A DNA stretch of 64,000 nt from Chryseosolibacter sp964551035 (GCA_964551035.1 CAZKBK010000006.1:62001-126000); one strand, 5' to 3'. Positions 25,199-33,802 are shown, numbered from the stretch's first letter. A program made the numbers and translations. The notes: generated by a model from the letters alone, not told the origin.

Positions 25199-26392
25199 TT
25201 ACGGCGTATTTACCTCGTTAAATCCCCCGGCAGCATTATCCGTCCAACTCATGGGATAATTCTTATCCAGAAAGTCAAGGGAATCCGTGGTCAAATGTAG
25301 TGGTCTGAATGTGTCGATCATCACGGCAAGTTCCTGTGTCTCTTTGGCGCCGATACTTTTTTCCACGGTGCCCGGATGCGGCCCGTGTGGTAGTCCGCCG
25401 GGATGCAGGGTAAACGAACCGCGTTCGATTCCGCGCCGGCTCATGAAATTTCCCTCCGCGTAGTACAGCACTTCATCGCTATCGATGTTGCTGTGGTTGT
25501 ACGGCGCCGGGATGGCCAGCGGGTGGTAGTCAAACAACCGGGGTACGAACGAGCAGATCACGAAATTGTGCGCCTGAAAGGTCTGATGTACCGGCGGTGG
25601 TTGATGGATGCGGCCCGTTATCGGTTCAAAGTCGTGGATGGAAAACGCATAAGGCCAAAGGAATCCGTCCCAACCAACCAGATCCAGCGGGCTGTGGTCG
25701 TAAACATATTCGTGCAGATATCCCTGCTTCTTGATTTTCAAAAGATGATCGCCTTTCGCGGTGTCGGTTATCAGTTCATGCGGCGGGCGAATGTCGCGTT
25801 CGCAATAGGGAGAATGTTCAAGCAGTTGCCCAAGCTGATTGCGGTAACGTTTTACCGTTTCTATGGGAGAGGCCGATTCGATAATCAGCAGCCGGAGCGG
25901 GCCTTCGTTGAATTCCAGTTTATAGATCACCGTCCGCGGGATCACGACATAGTCACCCTGCCTGAGGTCAAGTTTCCCGTAGGGCGAGATCAACGTCCCG
26001 CTTCCATCATGGACGTAAAGGACTTCATCGCCCTCGGCGTTCTTGTAGAAATAGTCCATTTTGCGCTGACGAGGCGAACAGATGGAGATTGAGCAGTCAT
26101 TGTTGGTCAAGAGGACCTTCCGCGCTCCCAGGAAATCGTCGCCGGTAGTCGTCACCTTCGAAGTGTTGAGGTGCGTCTGGCGCAGCGCGTAATCGTCGAG
26201 GCGTTTCGGTCCGTAGGGCACCGGTTCCCTAACCGTCTTGATGCGCGTTGGGGGATTGATGTGATAGAGTATGGAATAAATGCCGGAAAAACCCTCCGAA
26301 CTCACCAGTTCTTCCTTGTATAAGCTTCCATCGGGCTGACGGAATTGCGTGTGCCGCTTCGGCGGAATATTTCCCAGGCGATGATAGTACAT
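25199..26392 (-). CDS. hmgA: Homogentisate 1,2-dioxygenase
   Basis: The 397-residue protein begins MYYHRLGNIPPKRHTQFRQP, as do homogentisate dioxygenases, and has cupin segments DYVVIPRTVIYKLE and VCSFVPRLFDYHP (the latter as ICSFVPRLFDYHP). The iron-site region SFTLHPGGLPHGPHPG is intact. It opens the homogentisate ring to maleylacetoacetate in tyrosine/phenylalanine catabolism with O2, which speaks for an aerobic host. It heads a minus-strand group with a thioesterase and a cyclase-family hydrolase. A -7 box lies 22 nt upstream of its ATG. Fumarylacetoacetase and HPD genes are not in the window. Confidence 0.93.
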   Translation of the reverse strand: MYYHRLGNIPPKRHTQFRQPDGSLYKEELVSSEGFSGIYSILYHINPPTRIKTVREPVPYGPKRLDDYALRQTHLNTSKVTTTGDDFLGARKVLLTNNDCSISICSPRQRKMDYFYKNAEGDEVLYVHDGSGTLISPYGKLDLRQGDYVVIPRTVIYKLEFNEGPLRLLIIESASPIETVKRYRNQLGQLLEHSPYCERDIRPPHELITDTAKGDHLLKIKKQGYLHEYVYDHSPLDLVGWDGFLWPYAFSIHDFEPITGRIHQPPPVHQTFQAHNFVICSFVPRLFDYHPLAIPAPYNHSNIDSDEVLYYAEGNFMSRRGIERGSFTLHPGGLPHGPHPGTVEKSIGAKETQELAVMIDTFRPLHLTTDSLDFLDKNYPMSWTDNAAGGFNEVNTP

Positions 26393-26414
26393 ATGGGTTG
26401 AGCGCGCTTTGGTT

Positions 26415-26422
26415 CAAAGATA
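26415..26422 (-). promoter_or_regulatory. -7 promoter box (TATCTTTG) for hmgA
   Basis: Exact TAnnTTTG match on the minus strand, 22 nt before the hmgA ATG. Confidence 0.45.
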
Positions 26423-26457
26423 GGGATTCGTTGGGAATGACGCGGGTCGGGTTGATC

Positions 26458-26530
26458 GTCCACCGTTTTTTCGTCCACCGTCCTCCGTCCACCGTTTTTT
26501 CGTCGACCGGCCATAGTCCACCGTTCGAGG
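26458..26530. repeat. Degenerate TCCACCG heptad array with TTTTTTCG interruptions
   Basis: Units TCCACCG, TCCTCCG, TCCACCG, TCGACCG and TCCACCG alternate with two copies of the octamer TTTTTTCG between the hmgA start and the end of the protease gene. Unit length is 7 bp, as in the other array family of this window, but the sequence is unrelated. Confidence 0.65.
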
Positions 26531-26566
26531 GCACCCGCAAAGCGGCACACAGGATTCCGCCCGCCC

Positions 26567-28180
26567 TTACATCTCTGAACGGCGTAGTTCGGGCATCCGG
26601 TCGAATATCTCCAACGAGTGCTGGAATATTTCGTTGGTCTGGTTGAACACGGGATAGAACCCTTCGTTGCCCCAGATCTTGCGCGCGATCTGTGCCTTCA
26701 CATGGATGCGGAACAAGTCCTTCCGCTTATTCAAATCCCTGTAGTCAGCCTTCACCCCGTTCCGCACACCCACGTTTACAAGGTCGCCCAGCATGGTATC
26801 CGTGACCTTGAAATTTTGAAGAAAATGGTCAAATCCCCCTTGCTCAAGGCGCTCCTTGGCCTTTTCGGCGTAGTCGAACGTGTATTCCTGGATGGCTGTG
26901 GAGGTGTAGAGTTCATTGAGGTAGTGGCTGTTCAGCGTCGTGTCGAGTGGGACAAAATAGTCGGGCATGATACCGCCGCCGCCATAGACCGCGCGCCCAT
27001 TCAGCGTGAGGTACTTGAGCGAATCGTTGAAGTGGATACTATCCGCGTGGAAGAACTCACCGTGGTTGTACCGGCTGAGAATGTCGCGCGAATACTCATC
27101 GCCGTCTTCGTACGGCTTTTGAATAGAGCGGCCGCTCGGCGTATAGTACCGCGAGATCGTGAGCCTGAGTTCGGAGCCATCCGTCAGCTCAAACGGCGAC
27201 TGCACGAGGCCCTTTCCAAAACTCCGTCGTCCGACGAGGAGCGCCCGATCATTATCCTGCAAGGCGCCGGCAAGGATTTCGGACGCCGACGCGCTGCCTT
27301 CATTGATAAGCACAATCAGATCGCCCCGCTCAAATTCACCTTTGCCTGACGCCACGGCTTCCTGATGGTACCGGCGCTCTTTTCCTTTTTGTGAAACGAT
27401 CTTCTTGCCGGCAGGCAGAAACTCATCCGCCATTTCAATGGCCATGTTCATGTATCCGCCCGGATTGCCCTGCAGATCCAGGACGAGCTTCTCCATGCCC
27501 TGGCCTTTCAGCTTGGTCAACGCCTGCTGAAACTCGTCATAGGTTGTCGCCGAAAATCGGTTCACCTTGATGTAACCGACCACTTCGTCCACCATGTACG
27601 CAACATCGATGGAGTATTGGGGAATTTTATCACGTATGATGTTGTAGTCAATTTCCTTTTCGCCGCGGAGCACGGTCACCTGCACTTCAGAACCCCGCGG
27701 GCCCTTCAGGGCTTTCATCACCCCGGAAGTGCTGATGCCGATGCCGGCGACATTCGCGCCGTCGACCCGGATGATCTTGTCTCCCGATTGGATGCCCAGG
27801 GCTTCCGAAGGTCCTCCGCTGAGCGCGCTGACCACCACGATTGTATCGTCGAAGACGTTGAACTCTATGCCAATGCCGTCGAAATTCCCCCGAAGATCCT
27901 CGTTGGCAGCGATACGCTCGCTTGCCGGGATGTAGGCCGAGTGCGGATCAAGGTTGTGGAGGATGTGCGTGATGGCTTCGTCCACCAGTTGCGACGTCCG
28001 GACCGTGTCCACGTACTCTTCTTTGATCTGGGTCAGCACCTCCCTAAATCGTTGAACATCCTGGTTGACCTCCGCCGAGCGTTTACTGGTGCTGAGGCTC
28101 GCGCCAACCAATAAGCCCGCCGCGAGACCCAAACAAAGGACTATCGGAAGCTTGATCTGATATTTTGAACTCTGGCTCAT
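26567..28180 (-). CDS. S41-family C-terminal processing peptidase (CtpA/Prc-like)
   Basis: The 537-residue protein has an N-terminal membrane/signal helix (IVLCLGLAAGLLVGASL, about residues 10-26). A PDZ domain follows (about 95-180; GIGIEFNVFDDTIVVVSAL, GIQSGDKIIRVDG). The S41 catalytic domain has VLDLQGNPGGYMNMAIEMAD, the nucleophile Ser in INEGSASASEILAGAL and the general base Lys in RRSFGKGLVQSPFEL. It cleaves periplasmic proteins near their C-termini, in envelope quality control. A C-terminal extension of about 150 residues is typical of Bacteroidota members. Transcribed alone; the -7 region is not clear (TATTTTCG near 28230 is one mismatch off). Confidence 0.92.
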   Translation of the reverse strand: MSQSSKYQIKLPIVLCLGLAAGLLVGASLSTSKRSAEVNQDVQRFREVLTQIKEEYVDTVRTSQLVDEAITHILHNLDPHSAYIPASERIAANEDLRGNFDGIGIEFNVFDDTIVVVSALSGGPSEALGIQSGDKIIRVDGANVAGIGISTSGVMKALKGPRGSEVQVTVLRGEKEIDYNIIRDKIPQYSIDVAYMVDEVVGYIKVNRFSATTYDEFQQALTKLKGQGMEKLVLDLQGNPGGYMNMAIEMADEFLPAGKKIVSQKGKERRYHQEAVASGKGEFERGDLIVLINEGSASASEILAGALQDNDRALLVGRRSFGKGLVQSPFELTDGSELRLTISRYYTPSGRSIQKPYEDGDEYSRDILSRYNHGEFFHADSIHFNDSLKYLTLNGRAVYGGGGIMPDYFVPLDTTLNSHYLNELYTSTAIQEYTFDYAEKAKERLEQGGFDHFLQNFKVTDTMLGDLVNVGVRNGVKADYRDLNKRKDLFRIHVKAQIARKIWGNEGFYPVFNQTNEIFQHSLEIFDRMPELRRSEM

Positions 28181-28289
28181 AGCATTTACAAAAAAGAGAC
28201 CTGCGATAATCGGTATTAACGATGCACGAAAATAAATGTTGGCATGAAAATCTTGTCATTTTTTATCAATGCCCGTTTGCCGGAATATC

Positions 28290-28297
28290 TACTTTTG
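28290..28297 (+). promoter_or_regulatory. -7 promoter box (TACTTTTG) for the RIC-type gene
   Basis: Exact TAnnTTTG match 28 nt before the ATG at 28326. Confidence 0.42.
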
Positions 28298-28325
28298 CCG
28301 TTTCTCGTTATATTTACAGAATTGA

Positions 28326-29081
28326 ATGAGCAAATCAGCCCTACAATATAAGCGAATCGAAGAACTGGTTGACCAGAACTACGTTCATGCTTATGTGCTT
28401 TTTTACTTCGGTATCCGCTTTTATGAATACTCGGAGTACACCCTGGAACAGGTGTGCAAGCAACGGGGTCTGAAAGTGGAACAAGTGGTAAAGGAGTTAG
28501 AGTTCCCGACCCACCTTCAGGAAACGGACCTCCCGCTGGTATCATACCCCATCGACCTGATCATCGAATATCTCAAGCATTCACATTTCCTTTTTATAAA
28601 GCACAAGCTGCCCTATATCGCCCGGCTGGTTGAAAGTTTTACGGTTACCCATGAGGATTATGCGGCCATTGCGCGCGATCTGAAACTCGTGTTTCCGTTA
28701 TTTGTTGAGGACTTTATCGAGCACATCTACGAAGAGGAGGACACGCTTTTCAACTTTATTATCGAACTCGAAAAAGCGACCAAAGGCGGGTACGTGCCGG
28801 GAAAGTTGTATTTTCTGCTCGAAAAGAATTCGGTTCAGAAATTCGCGATTGAGCACGAGGCGCACGACGACGAAATGGAGGGCATCCGCAAGATCACCCG
28901 CAACTACGTTCTTGGCGTAAATGCACCACTCCACGTGAAGGTGATGTACAACGAACTCAAGGATTTCGAAAAAAGCCTCATCACCCACGCCCGGATAGAG
29001 AACGAGATCCTCTTCCCGAAAGCCATGGCCATCGAGAATAAAGTCCGGAAAGCATTTGCTGACCGAATTTCCTGCAACTAA
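28326..29081 (+). CDS. RIC/YtfE/ScdA-like hemerythrin-fold di-iron protein
   Basis: The 251-residue protein has an N-terminal segment like the ScdA_N domain (YFGIRFYEYSEYTLEQVCKQ, then RGLKVEQVVKELE) and a long four-helix hemerythrin-like region. Candidate iron ligands appear as KHSHFLFIKH (about 86-95), HIYEEEDTLF (135-144), EHEAHDDEM (179-187) and THARIENEILFPKA near 218-231. RIC proteins repair iron-sulfur clusters or release iron under nitrosative and oxidative stress. The double Cys of ScdA_N (CCG, expected near residues 32-34) is absent and replaced by Tyr-Glu-Tyr. Followed by ruvX at 14 nt, likely the same transcript. Confidence 0.75.
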   Translation: MSKSALQYKRIEELVDQNYVHAYVLFYFGIRFYEYSEYTLEQVCKQRGLKVEQVVKELEFPTHLQETDLPLVSYPIDLIIEYLKHSHFLFIKHKLPYIARLVESFTVTHEDYAAIARDLKLVFPLFVEDFIEHIYEEEDTLFNFIIELEKATKGGYVPGKLYFLLEKNSVQKFAIEHEAHDDEMEGIRKITRNYVLGVNAPLHVKVMYNELKDFEKSLITHARIENEILFPKAMAIENKVRKAFADRISCN

Positions 29082-29095
29082 GCGCCTCCACGACA

Positions 29096-29509
29096 ATGGG
29101 ACGAATCATGGCCATTGACTATGGCAGAATGCGAACCGGCATTGCCGTGACCGATCCCCTGCGGATTATCGCAACGCCCCTTGAAACCGTCGCTACCAAC
29201 GACCTGATGCGTTTCCTGGAAGGATACGTGCAAAAGGAAGGGATCGACGAATTTGTGGTTGGCATGCCAAAGACGCTGCGCAACGAAGACTCCGACATCG
29301 CGCCGCTTGTACGCAATTTTATCGCGGCATTGAAAACGACATTTCCCGAAACGCCGGTCCACGAGGCTGACGAACGGTTTACAAGCAGACTTGCCCAGCG
29401 GGCGTTGGTCGAGGGCGGCATGAAAAAAAAAGACCGTCGGGTGAAGGGGAACGTCGACAAGGTCAGCGCCGCCATTATCCTGCAGGCGTTTATGAGCAGC
29501 CACCATTGA
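29096..29509 (+). CDS. ruvX: YqgF/RuvX-type putative pre-16S rRNA nuclease
   Basis: The 137-residue protein has the RNase H-like YqgF fold: MAIDYGRMRTGIAVTDPLRI at the first strand, FVVGMPKTLRNEDSD, the Glu/Asp in VHEADERFTSRLAQRAL, and DKVSAAIILQAFM at the end. Family members act in 16S rRNA 5-prime end maturation; a Holliday-junction role has also been proposed. Length is standard. It lies 14 nt after the RIC-type gene and ends 88 nt before def. Confidence 0.9.
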   Translation: MGRIMAIDYGRMRTGIAVTDPLRIIATPLETVATNDLMRFLEGYVQKEGIDEFVVGMPKTLRNEDSDIAPLVRNFIAALKTTFPETPVHEADERFTSRLAQRALVEGGMKKKDRRVKGNVDKVSAAIILQAFMSSHH

Positions 29510-29561
29510 CGAACCGCCGGTCCGGAATTGTCCCAAATGCTGCAACGTGTCATCCCCCGAC

Positions 29562-29585
29562 CCTGTGAATCCTGTGAATCCTGCT
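29562..29585. repeat. Short tandem repeat of a CCTGTGAAT 9-mer
   Basis: Two full copies and a partial copy of CCTGTGAAT stand directly before the def promoter region, in the 88-bp gap between ruvX and def. Confidence 0.5.
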
Positions 29586-29593
29586 TAAATTTG
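29586..29593 (+). promoter_or_regulatory. -7-like box (TAAATTTG) directly before def
   Basis: Exact TAnnTTTG match ending 4 nt before the ATG at 29598. Use of this box would place the transcript start at the start codon. Confidence 0.3.
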
Positions 29594-29597
29594 CCCC

Positions 29598-30152
29598 ATG
29601 ATTTATCCTATCGTAATGTACGGCGATCCCGTGTTGCGTCAACGGGCAAAAGAAATCGAGGTGGGCACCGACATAAAGCAACTGGTCGCCGATATGTTTG
29701 AAACCATGGAAGCAGCCAACGGCATTGGCCTTGCCGCGCCGCAGATCGGAAAGAGCGTCCGCGTTTTTGTCATCGACGGCACTTCGATCGACGACGAGCC
29801 CGATATGGACGATTTCAGAAAAGCCTTTGTCAATCCCGTCGTACTTAACGAAGACGGCACGCCCTGGGAATTTGAAGAGGGTTGTCTCAGCATACCGAAT
29901 ATCAGGGAAAAGATCACCAGGAAGGAAAAATTGAATATCCGTTACTACGACGAAGACTGGAACCTCCACGAGGAGGAGTTTGATGGAATGAAAGCGAGGA
30001 TTGTCCAGCACGAATTCGATCATATCGAGGGCAAGCTTTTCGTCGATTACCTGACCCCGCTGAAGAAAAGGCTCCTGAAGGGAAAGCTCGCTGATATTTC
30101 AAAGGGGAAAGTGGACACCGAATACCGGATTCTCGCCCCCCTGAAAAAATAA
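29598..30152 (+). CDS. def: Peptide deformylase
   Basis: The 184-residue metalloenzyme carries all three motifs: GIGLAAPQIG (motif 1), EEGCLSIPN (motif 2 with the metal Cys) and QHEFDHIEGKLFVD (motif 3, HExxH-type as HEFDH). It removes the formyl group from nascent N-formyl-methionine peptides. The insertion between motifs 1 and 2 (DGTSIDDEPDMDDF) is as in Bacteroidota deformylases. An aminotransferase gene follows 7 nt after the stop, so the two probably share a transcript. Confidence 0.95.
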   Translation: MIYPIVMYGDPVLRQRAKEIEVGTDIKQLVADMFETMEAANGIGLAAPQIGKSVRVFVIDGTSIDDEPDMDDFRKAFVNPVVLNEDGTPWEFEEGCLSIPNIREKITRKEKLNIRYYDEDWNLHEEEFDGMKARIVQHEFDHIEGKLFVDYLTPLKKRLLKGKLADISKGKVDTEYRILAPLKK

Positions 30153-30159
30153 ACGCTTC

Positions 30160-31302
30160 ATGGACATACAGTCCCGGCTGCCGGATGTCGGCACCTCAAT
30201 TTTTACCGTCATGTCCGCATTGGCCCACAAACACGGGGCCATCAACCTTTCACAGGGATTTCCCGACTTCCCCGTCGACCCGGAGTTAGTCGGTCTGATC
30301 AACCGGTTCATGCTGGAGGGACACAATCAATATGCGCCCATGCCGGGAGTGGCGCCGCTCCGGGAAGTCATCGCACAAATGATTACCAACCGGTACCACC
30401 AGGCGGTCGACCCTGACGCGCAGGTAACGATTACCTCCGGCGCTACGGAGGCCTTATTTGCCAGCCTGTCCGCGTTCGTCCGCCCCGGCGACGAGGTCAT
30501 TATCTTTGATCCTTCATACGACAGTTACGGGCCTGGGATCCGGCTCAATGGCGGCATTCCCGTGCGGATTGACCTTACCTTTCCCGACTACGCCACCGAC
30601 TGGGACCGGGTGGCGAAAGCGATCACGCCGCGAACGCGGGCGATTATCATCAACAATCCGCATAACCCGGCCGGGATCGTGCTCACCCAGGAAGACCTCT
30701 CGCAACTGGAGCGGGTGGCATTGCACCATAACCTGATCGTCATCAGCGATGAAGTCTATGACCGGCTCACGTTTGACGGTATCGCCCACGAGAGCGTGCT
30801 TAGCCGGCCGGCCCTGGCCTCGCAAAGCATTGCGGTTTTCTCGTTCGGAAAAACCTTTCATGCCACGGGATGGAAGACCGGATACGCCGTCGCGCCCCAT
30901 CACCTCACGGCAGAAATACGAAAGGCGCATCAGTTCATCGTCTTCAGCGTGAACGCAGCGGTTCAACTCGCGCTTGCCGAGTACATGAAATCGCCGGAAC
31001 ACTATCTCGAGCTCAGTGCCTTTTATCAGCAAAAACGAGATCTCTTTCTCAACGAGATGAAAGGTTCATCGTTTACGCCGCTCACCTGCCAGGGTACTTA
31101 TTTTCAGCTCATGGCCTATGAGGGAATTTCGGAAATGCCTGATATGGAAATGGCGGAAGCACTTACCCGCGAGCACAAAGTCGCTGCTATCCCTGTTTCC
31201 GCCTTTTACCAGAACGGTGCGGACAACAAGGTGTTGAGATTCTGCTTTGCGAAACGCGATGAAACGCTCGGACAGGCAGCAGCAATCCTCAGGAAAATCT
31301 GA
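30160..31302 (+). CDS. Methionine (2-oxo-acid) aminotransferase, YbdL-like class I PLP enzyme
   Basis: The 380-residue class I/II aminotransferase starts SRLPDVGTSIFTVMSALA, followed by INLSQGFPDFPVDPEL, QYAPMPGVAPLRE, TSGATEALFASL, NNPHNPAGIVL and the Schiff-base Lys segment FSFGKTFHATGWKTGY. This is the YbdL/methionine aminotransferase (kynurenine aminotransferase-like) group, which transaminates Met and the ketoacid KMTB with glutamine. A YafV-like omega-amidase follows, and the two steps together drive KMTB to methionine in the salvage cycle. The pairing strengthens the specific call. Confidence 0.88.
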   Translation: MDIQSRLPDVGTSIFTVMSALAHKHGAINLSQGFPDFPVDPELVGLINRFMLEGHNQYAPMPGVAPLREVIAQMITNRYHQAVDPDAQVTITSGATEALFASLSAFVRPGDEVIIFDPSYDSYGPGIRLNGGIPVRIDLTFPDYATDWDRVAKAITPRTRAIIINNPHNPAGIVLTQEDLSQLERVALHHNLIVISDEVYDRLTFDGIAHESVLSRPALASQSIAVFSFGKTFHATGWKTGYAVAPHHLTAEIRKAHQFIVFSVNAAVQLALAEYMKSPEHYLELSAFYQQKRDLFLNEMKGSSFTPLTCQGTYFQLMAYEGISEMPDMEMAEALTREHKVAAIPVSAFYQNGADNKVLRFCFAKRDETLGQAAAILRKI

Positions 31303-31414
31303 TTCGTCTGCCCGCGCCGGAACCGGGAAGTTTTCCTGGACATTTTGCCGCGGTTTCGCTTTCTTTGCGATTCTTAACGGCTCCGGGCCCGGAATTAACA
31401 ACCACTTACGTATC

Positions 31415-32245
31415 ATGCAGGACCTGAAAATCACACTGATTCAATCGGATATTCACTGGGAAGACGTCGAGGCGAACCTGGCCATGTTCGAAGAAAAAGT
31501 GTGGCAGGTAGGGAAAAACACCGATGTGATCATCCTTCCTGAGATGTTCACGACGGGTTTTACCATGAATGCCGCTAAACTGGCTGAGCACATGAATATG
31601 CGCACGTTTAAGTGGATGAAGCAAATGGCCGACCAGACGGGCGCACTGATGCTGGGGAGTTATATTGTCACGGTACACGAGCGCTATTACAATCGTTTGT
31701 TGTGGATGGAGCCCGGCGGCAATTTTCGCACCTACGACAAGCGGCATCTTTTCAGGATGGCCAACGAACATAAGACATACAGCCCTGGCGAAAGCCTGCT
31801 GGTTGGAACATGGAAAGGTTGGCGGATCTGCCCGCTCGTATGCTATGACCTGCGTTTTCCCGTTTGGAGCCGCAACCGTTGGGACTACAGTGCGAGCAGG
31901 CCGTCGTATGACCTGGCTGTGTATGTGGCCAACTGGCCCACGACCCGTATCGACGCCTGGAATACCCTGTTGAAAGCGCGCGCGATCGAGAACCTCTGCT
32001 ACGTGGCCGGTGTCAACCGCATCGGCATGGACGGAACCGGCGTAGAACACAATGGACATTCGTCCGTGATAAGCCCAAAGGGCGAACATATTTTTACCAA
32101 TGAAGGCATCGAAATCTCGCACACGGTGGAGCTGAGCGCCAATTCGCTACATGCGTTCCGCGATCGTTTCCCCGCTTACATGGATGCCGATGAATTCACG
32201 GTGGAATTCGAGGAGTATGAGGAGAGTGATCACATCACGGGTTGA
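31415..32245 (+). CDS. Omega-amidase, YafV-like nitrilase-family protein
   Basis: From ATG 31415 (MQDLKITLIQSDIHWEDV) the protein has 276 residues. The nitrilase-superfamily triad is present: Glu in ILPEMFTTGFTMN, Lys in TYDKRHLFRMANEH, and Cys in CPLVCYDLRFPVW. YafV-type omega-amidases hydrolyse alpha-ketoglutaramate or ketosuccinamate, products of glutamine or asparagine transaminases. That matches the aminotransferase 112 nt upstream. The longer open frame from 31247 overlaps the aminotransferase gene and has no conserved start. Confidence 0.9.
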   Translation: MQDLKITLIQSDIHWEDVEANLAMFEEKVWQVGKNTDVIILPEMFTTGFTMNAAKLAEHMNMRTFKWMKQMADQTGALMLGSYIVTVHERYYNRLLWMEPGGNFRTYDKRHLFRMANEHKTYSPGESLLVGTWKGWRICPLVCYDLRFPVWSRNRWDYSASRPSYDLAVYVANWPTTRIDAWNTLLKARAIENLCYVAGVNRIGMDGTGVEHNGHSSVISPKGEHIFTNEGIEISHTVELSANSLHAFRDRFPAYMDADEFTVEFEEYEESDHITG

Positions 32246-32275
32246 TCCATGCCCGTGGCCTTCAAAACCTAACCC

Positions 32276-33802
32276 ATGTCGACCCGAAAAATTTCGCGAG
32301 CATTAATCTCCGTTTACTACAAAGACAACCTCGACCCCATCATTCACCAGCTTGGCAAGTCCGGCGTGGAGTTTATCTCCACGGGGGGCACCCAGCGCTT
32401 TATTGAGCAGCTCGGCTACCCGGTAACGCCTGTAGAGGCGCTGACGGGCTACCCGTCGATATTCGGGGGCAGGGTCAAGACCCTTCATCCGGCGGTCTTT
32501 GGAGGAATTCTGTTTCGCCGGAACGACGAAGGGGACGTTGCCCAGGCGGCCGAGTACAACATCCAGCCGATCGACCTTGTCGTCGTTGACCTCTATCCTT
32601 TCGAGCAGACCGTAGCCGAGGGCGGAACCGATGAAGCCATCATTGAAAAGATCGACATCGGTGGCATTTCCCTGATCCGTGCTGCGGCGAAAAACTTCAG
32701 TGACGTGCTCATCGTCTCTTCCCGAAATCAGTATCCTGAACTACTCGCACTCCTTGAAGACAAAAGCTGCTCCTCGGAAATTTCCGACAGAAAGCGATTT
32801 GCTGCACACGCATTCGATGTAACGTCCCACTACGATTCCGCAATCTTTTCCTACTTCAATCGCGGGTTGAACCTGCCGGGCTTCCGGAAAAGTGTGGGCC
32901 TGAGCCGCACCCTTCGCTATGGGGAAAACCCGCACCAGCAGGGAAGTTTCCATGGCGACCTTGAATCGCTGTTCGAACAACTGAACGGAAAGGAACTTTC
33001 GTACAACAACCTCGTCGATGTGGATGCGGCGATCGGCCTTGTTCAGGAATTTGATGGGGAAAAAGCTTTCGTCATCATCAAACATACCAACGCGTGCGGC
33101 GTAGCGACCGCCCCTACGGTAAAGGAAGCGTATCTTAAAGCCTTCCAGGCCGACACGGTCTCCGCCTTCGGCGGCATTCTCGCCACCAACACCGCGGTCG
33201 ACCGTTCCGCCGCGGAGGAAATCAACAAGCTCTTCTTCGAGATACTCATCGCGCCGGATTTTGCTGACGACGCCCTCGAGTGCCTGCGCTCGAAGAAGAA
33301 CCGGATCATCCTGCGGCAAAAATCAAGACTGGTGGAAACCCGGCAGTTCCGGAGCCTGCTTAACGGTGTGATCGAACAGGATCTCGACACAAAAACGGAT
33401 ACACGGGAAGACCTCAAAGTCGTGACCAAAAGGACACCCAGCGACGAGGAGACCGACGCGCTCTTGTTCGCGAGCAAGGTGTGTAAGCATACCAAGTCGA
33501 ACACCATTGTGCTCGCGGTCGACGGGCAATTGATTGCCAGCGGGGTGGGACAGACTTCCAGGGTCGACGCCCTCAGACAAGCCATTGAGAAGGCAAAGGC
33601 CTTTGGCTTTCAACTGGACGGATCGGTCATGGCATCAGACGCCTTCTTTCCTTTCCCCGACTGCGTCGAGATCGCGCATCAGCAAGGCATAAAGGCGGTG
33701 ATCCAACCCGGCGGATCGGTCCGCGATCAGGACTCGATCAACTACTGCGACGAGCACGGTATGGCCATGGTCTTCACAGGAACCCGGCACTTTAAACACT
33801 GA
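32276..33802 (+). CDS. purH: Bifunctional AICAR transformylase / IMP cyclohydrolase
   Basis: The 508-residue protein has the N-terminal MGS-like IMP cyclohydrolase domain (LISVYYKDNLDPIIHQL, EFISTGGTQRFIE, TLHPAVFGGILFRR) and the C-terminal transformylase with RYGENPHQQGSF, NNLVDVDAA, IIKHTNACGVA, FGGILATN and PGGSVRDQDSI. It does the last two steps of IMP synthesis. Length is standard. It precedes the mreBCD operon by 200 bp; that spacer (33803-34002) shows no gene, RNA or strong hairpin, apart from a poor promoter-like TAATTTCG around 33953. Confidence 0.95.
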   Translation: MSTRKISRALISVYYKDNLDPIIHQLGKSGVEFISTGGTQRFIEQLGYPVTPVEALTGYPSIFGGRVKTLHPAVFGGILFRRNDEGDVAQAAEYNIQPIDLVVVDLYPFEQTVAEGGTDEAIIEKIDIGGISLIRAAAKNFSDVLIVSSRNQYPELLALLEDKSCSSEISDRKRFAAHAFDVTSHYDSAIFSYFNRGLNLPGFRKSVGLSRTLRYGENPHQQGSFHGDLESLFEQLNGKELSYNNLVDVDAAIGLVQEFDGEKAFVIIKHTNACGVATAPTVKEAYLKAFQADTVSAFGGILATNTAVDRSAAEEINKLFFEILIAPDFADDALECLRSKKNRIILRQKSRLVETRQFRSLLNGVIEQDLDTKTDTREDLKVVTKRTPSDEETDALLFASKVCKHTKSNTIVLAVDGQLIASGVGQTSRVDALRQAIEKAKAFGFQLDGSVMASDAFFPFPDCVEIAHQQGIKAVIQPGGSVRDQDSINYCDEHGMAMVFTGTRHFKH

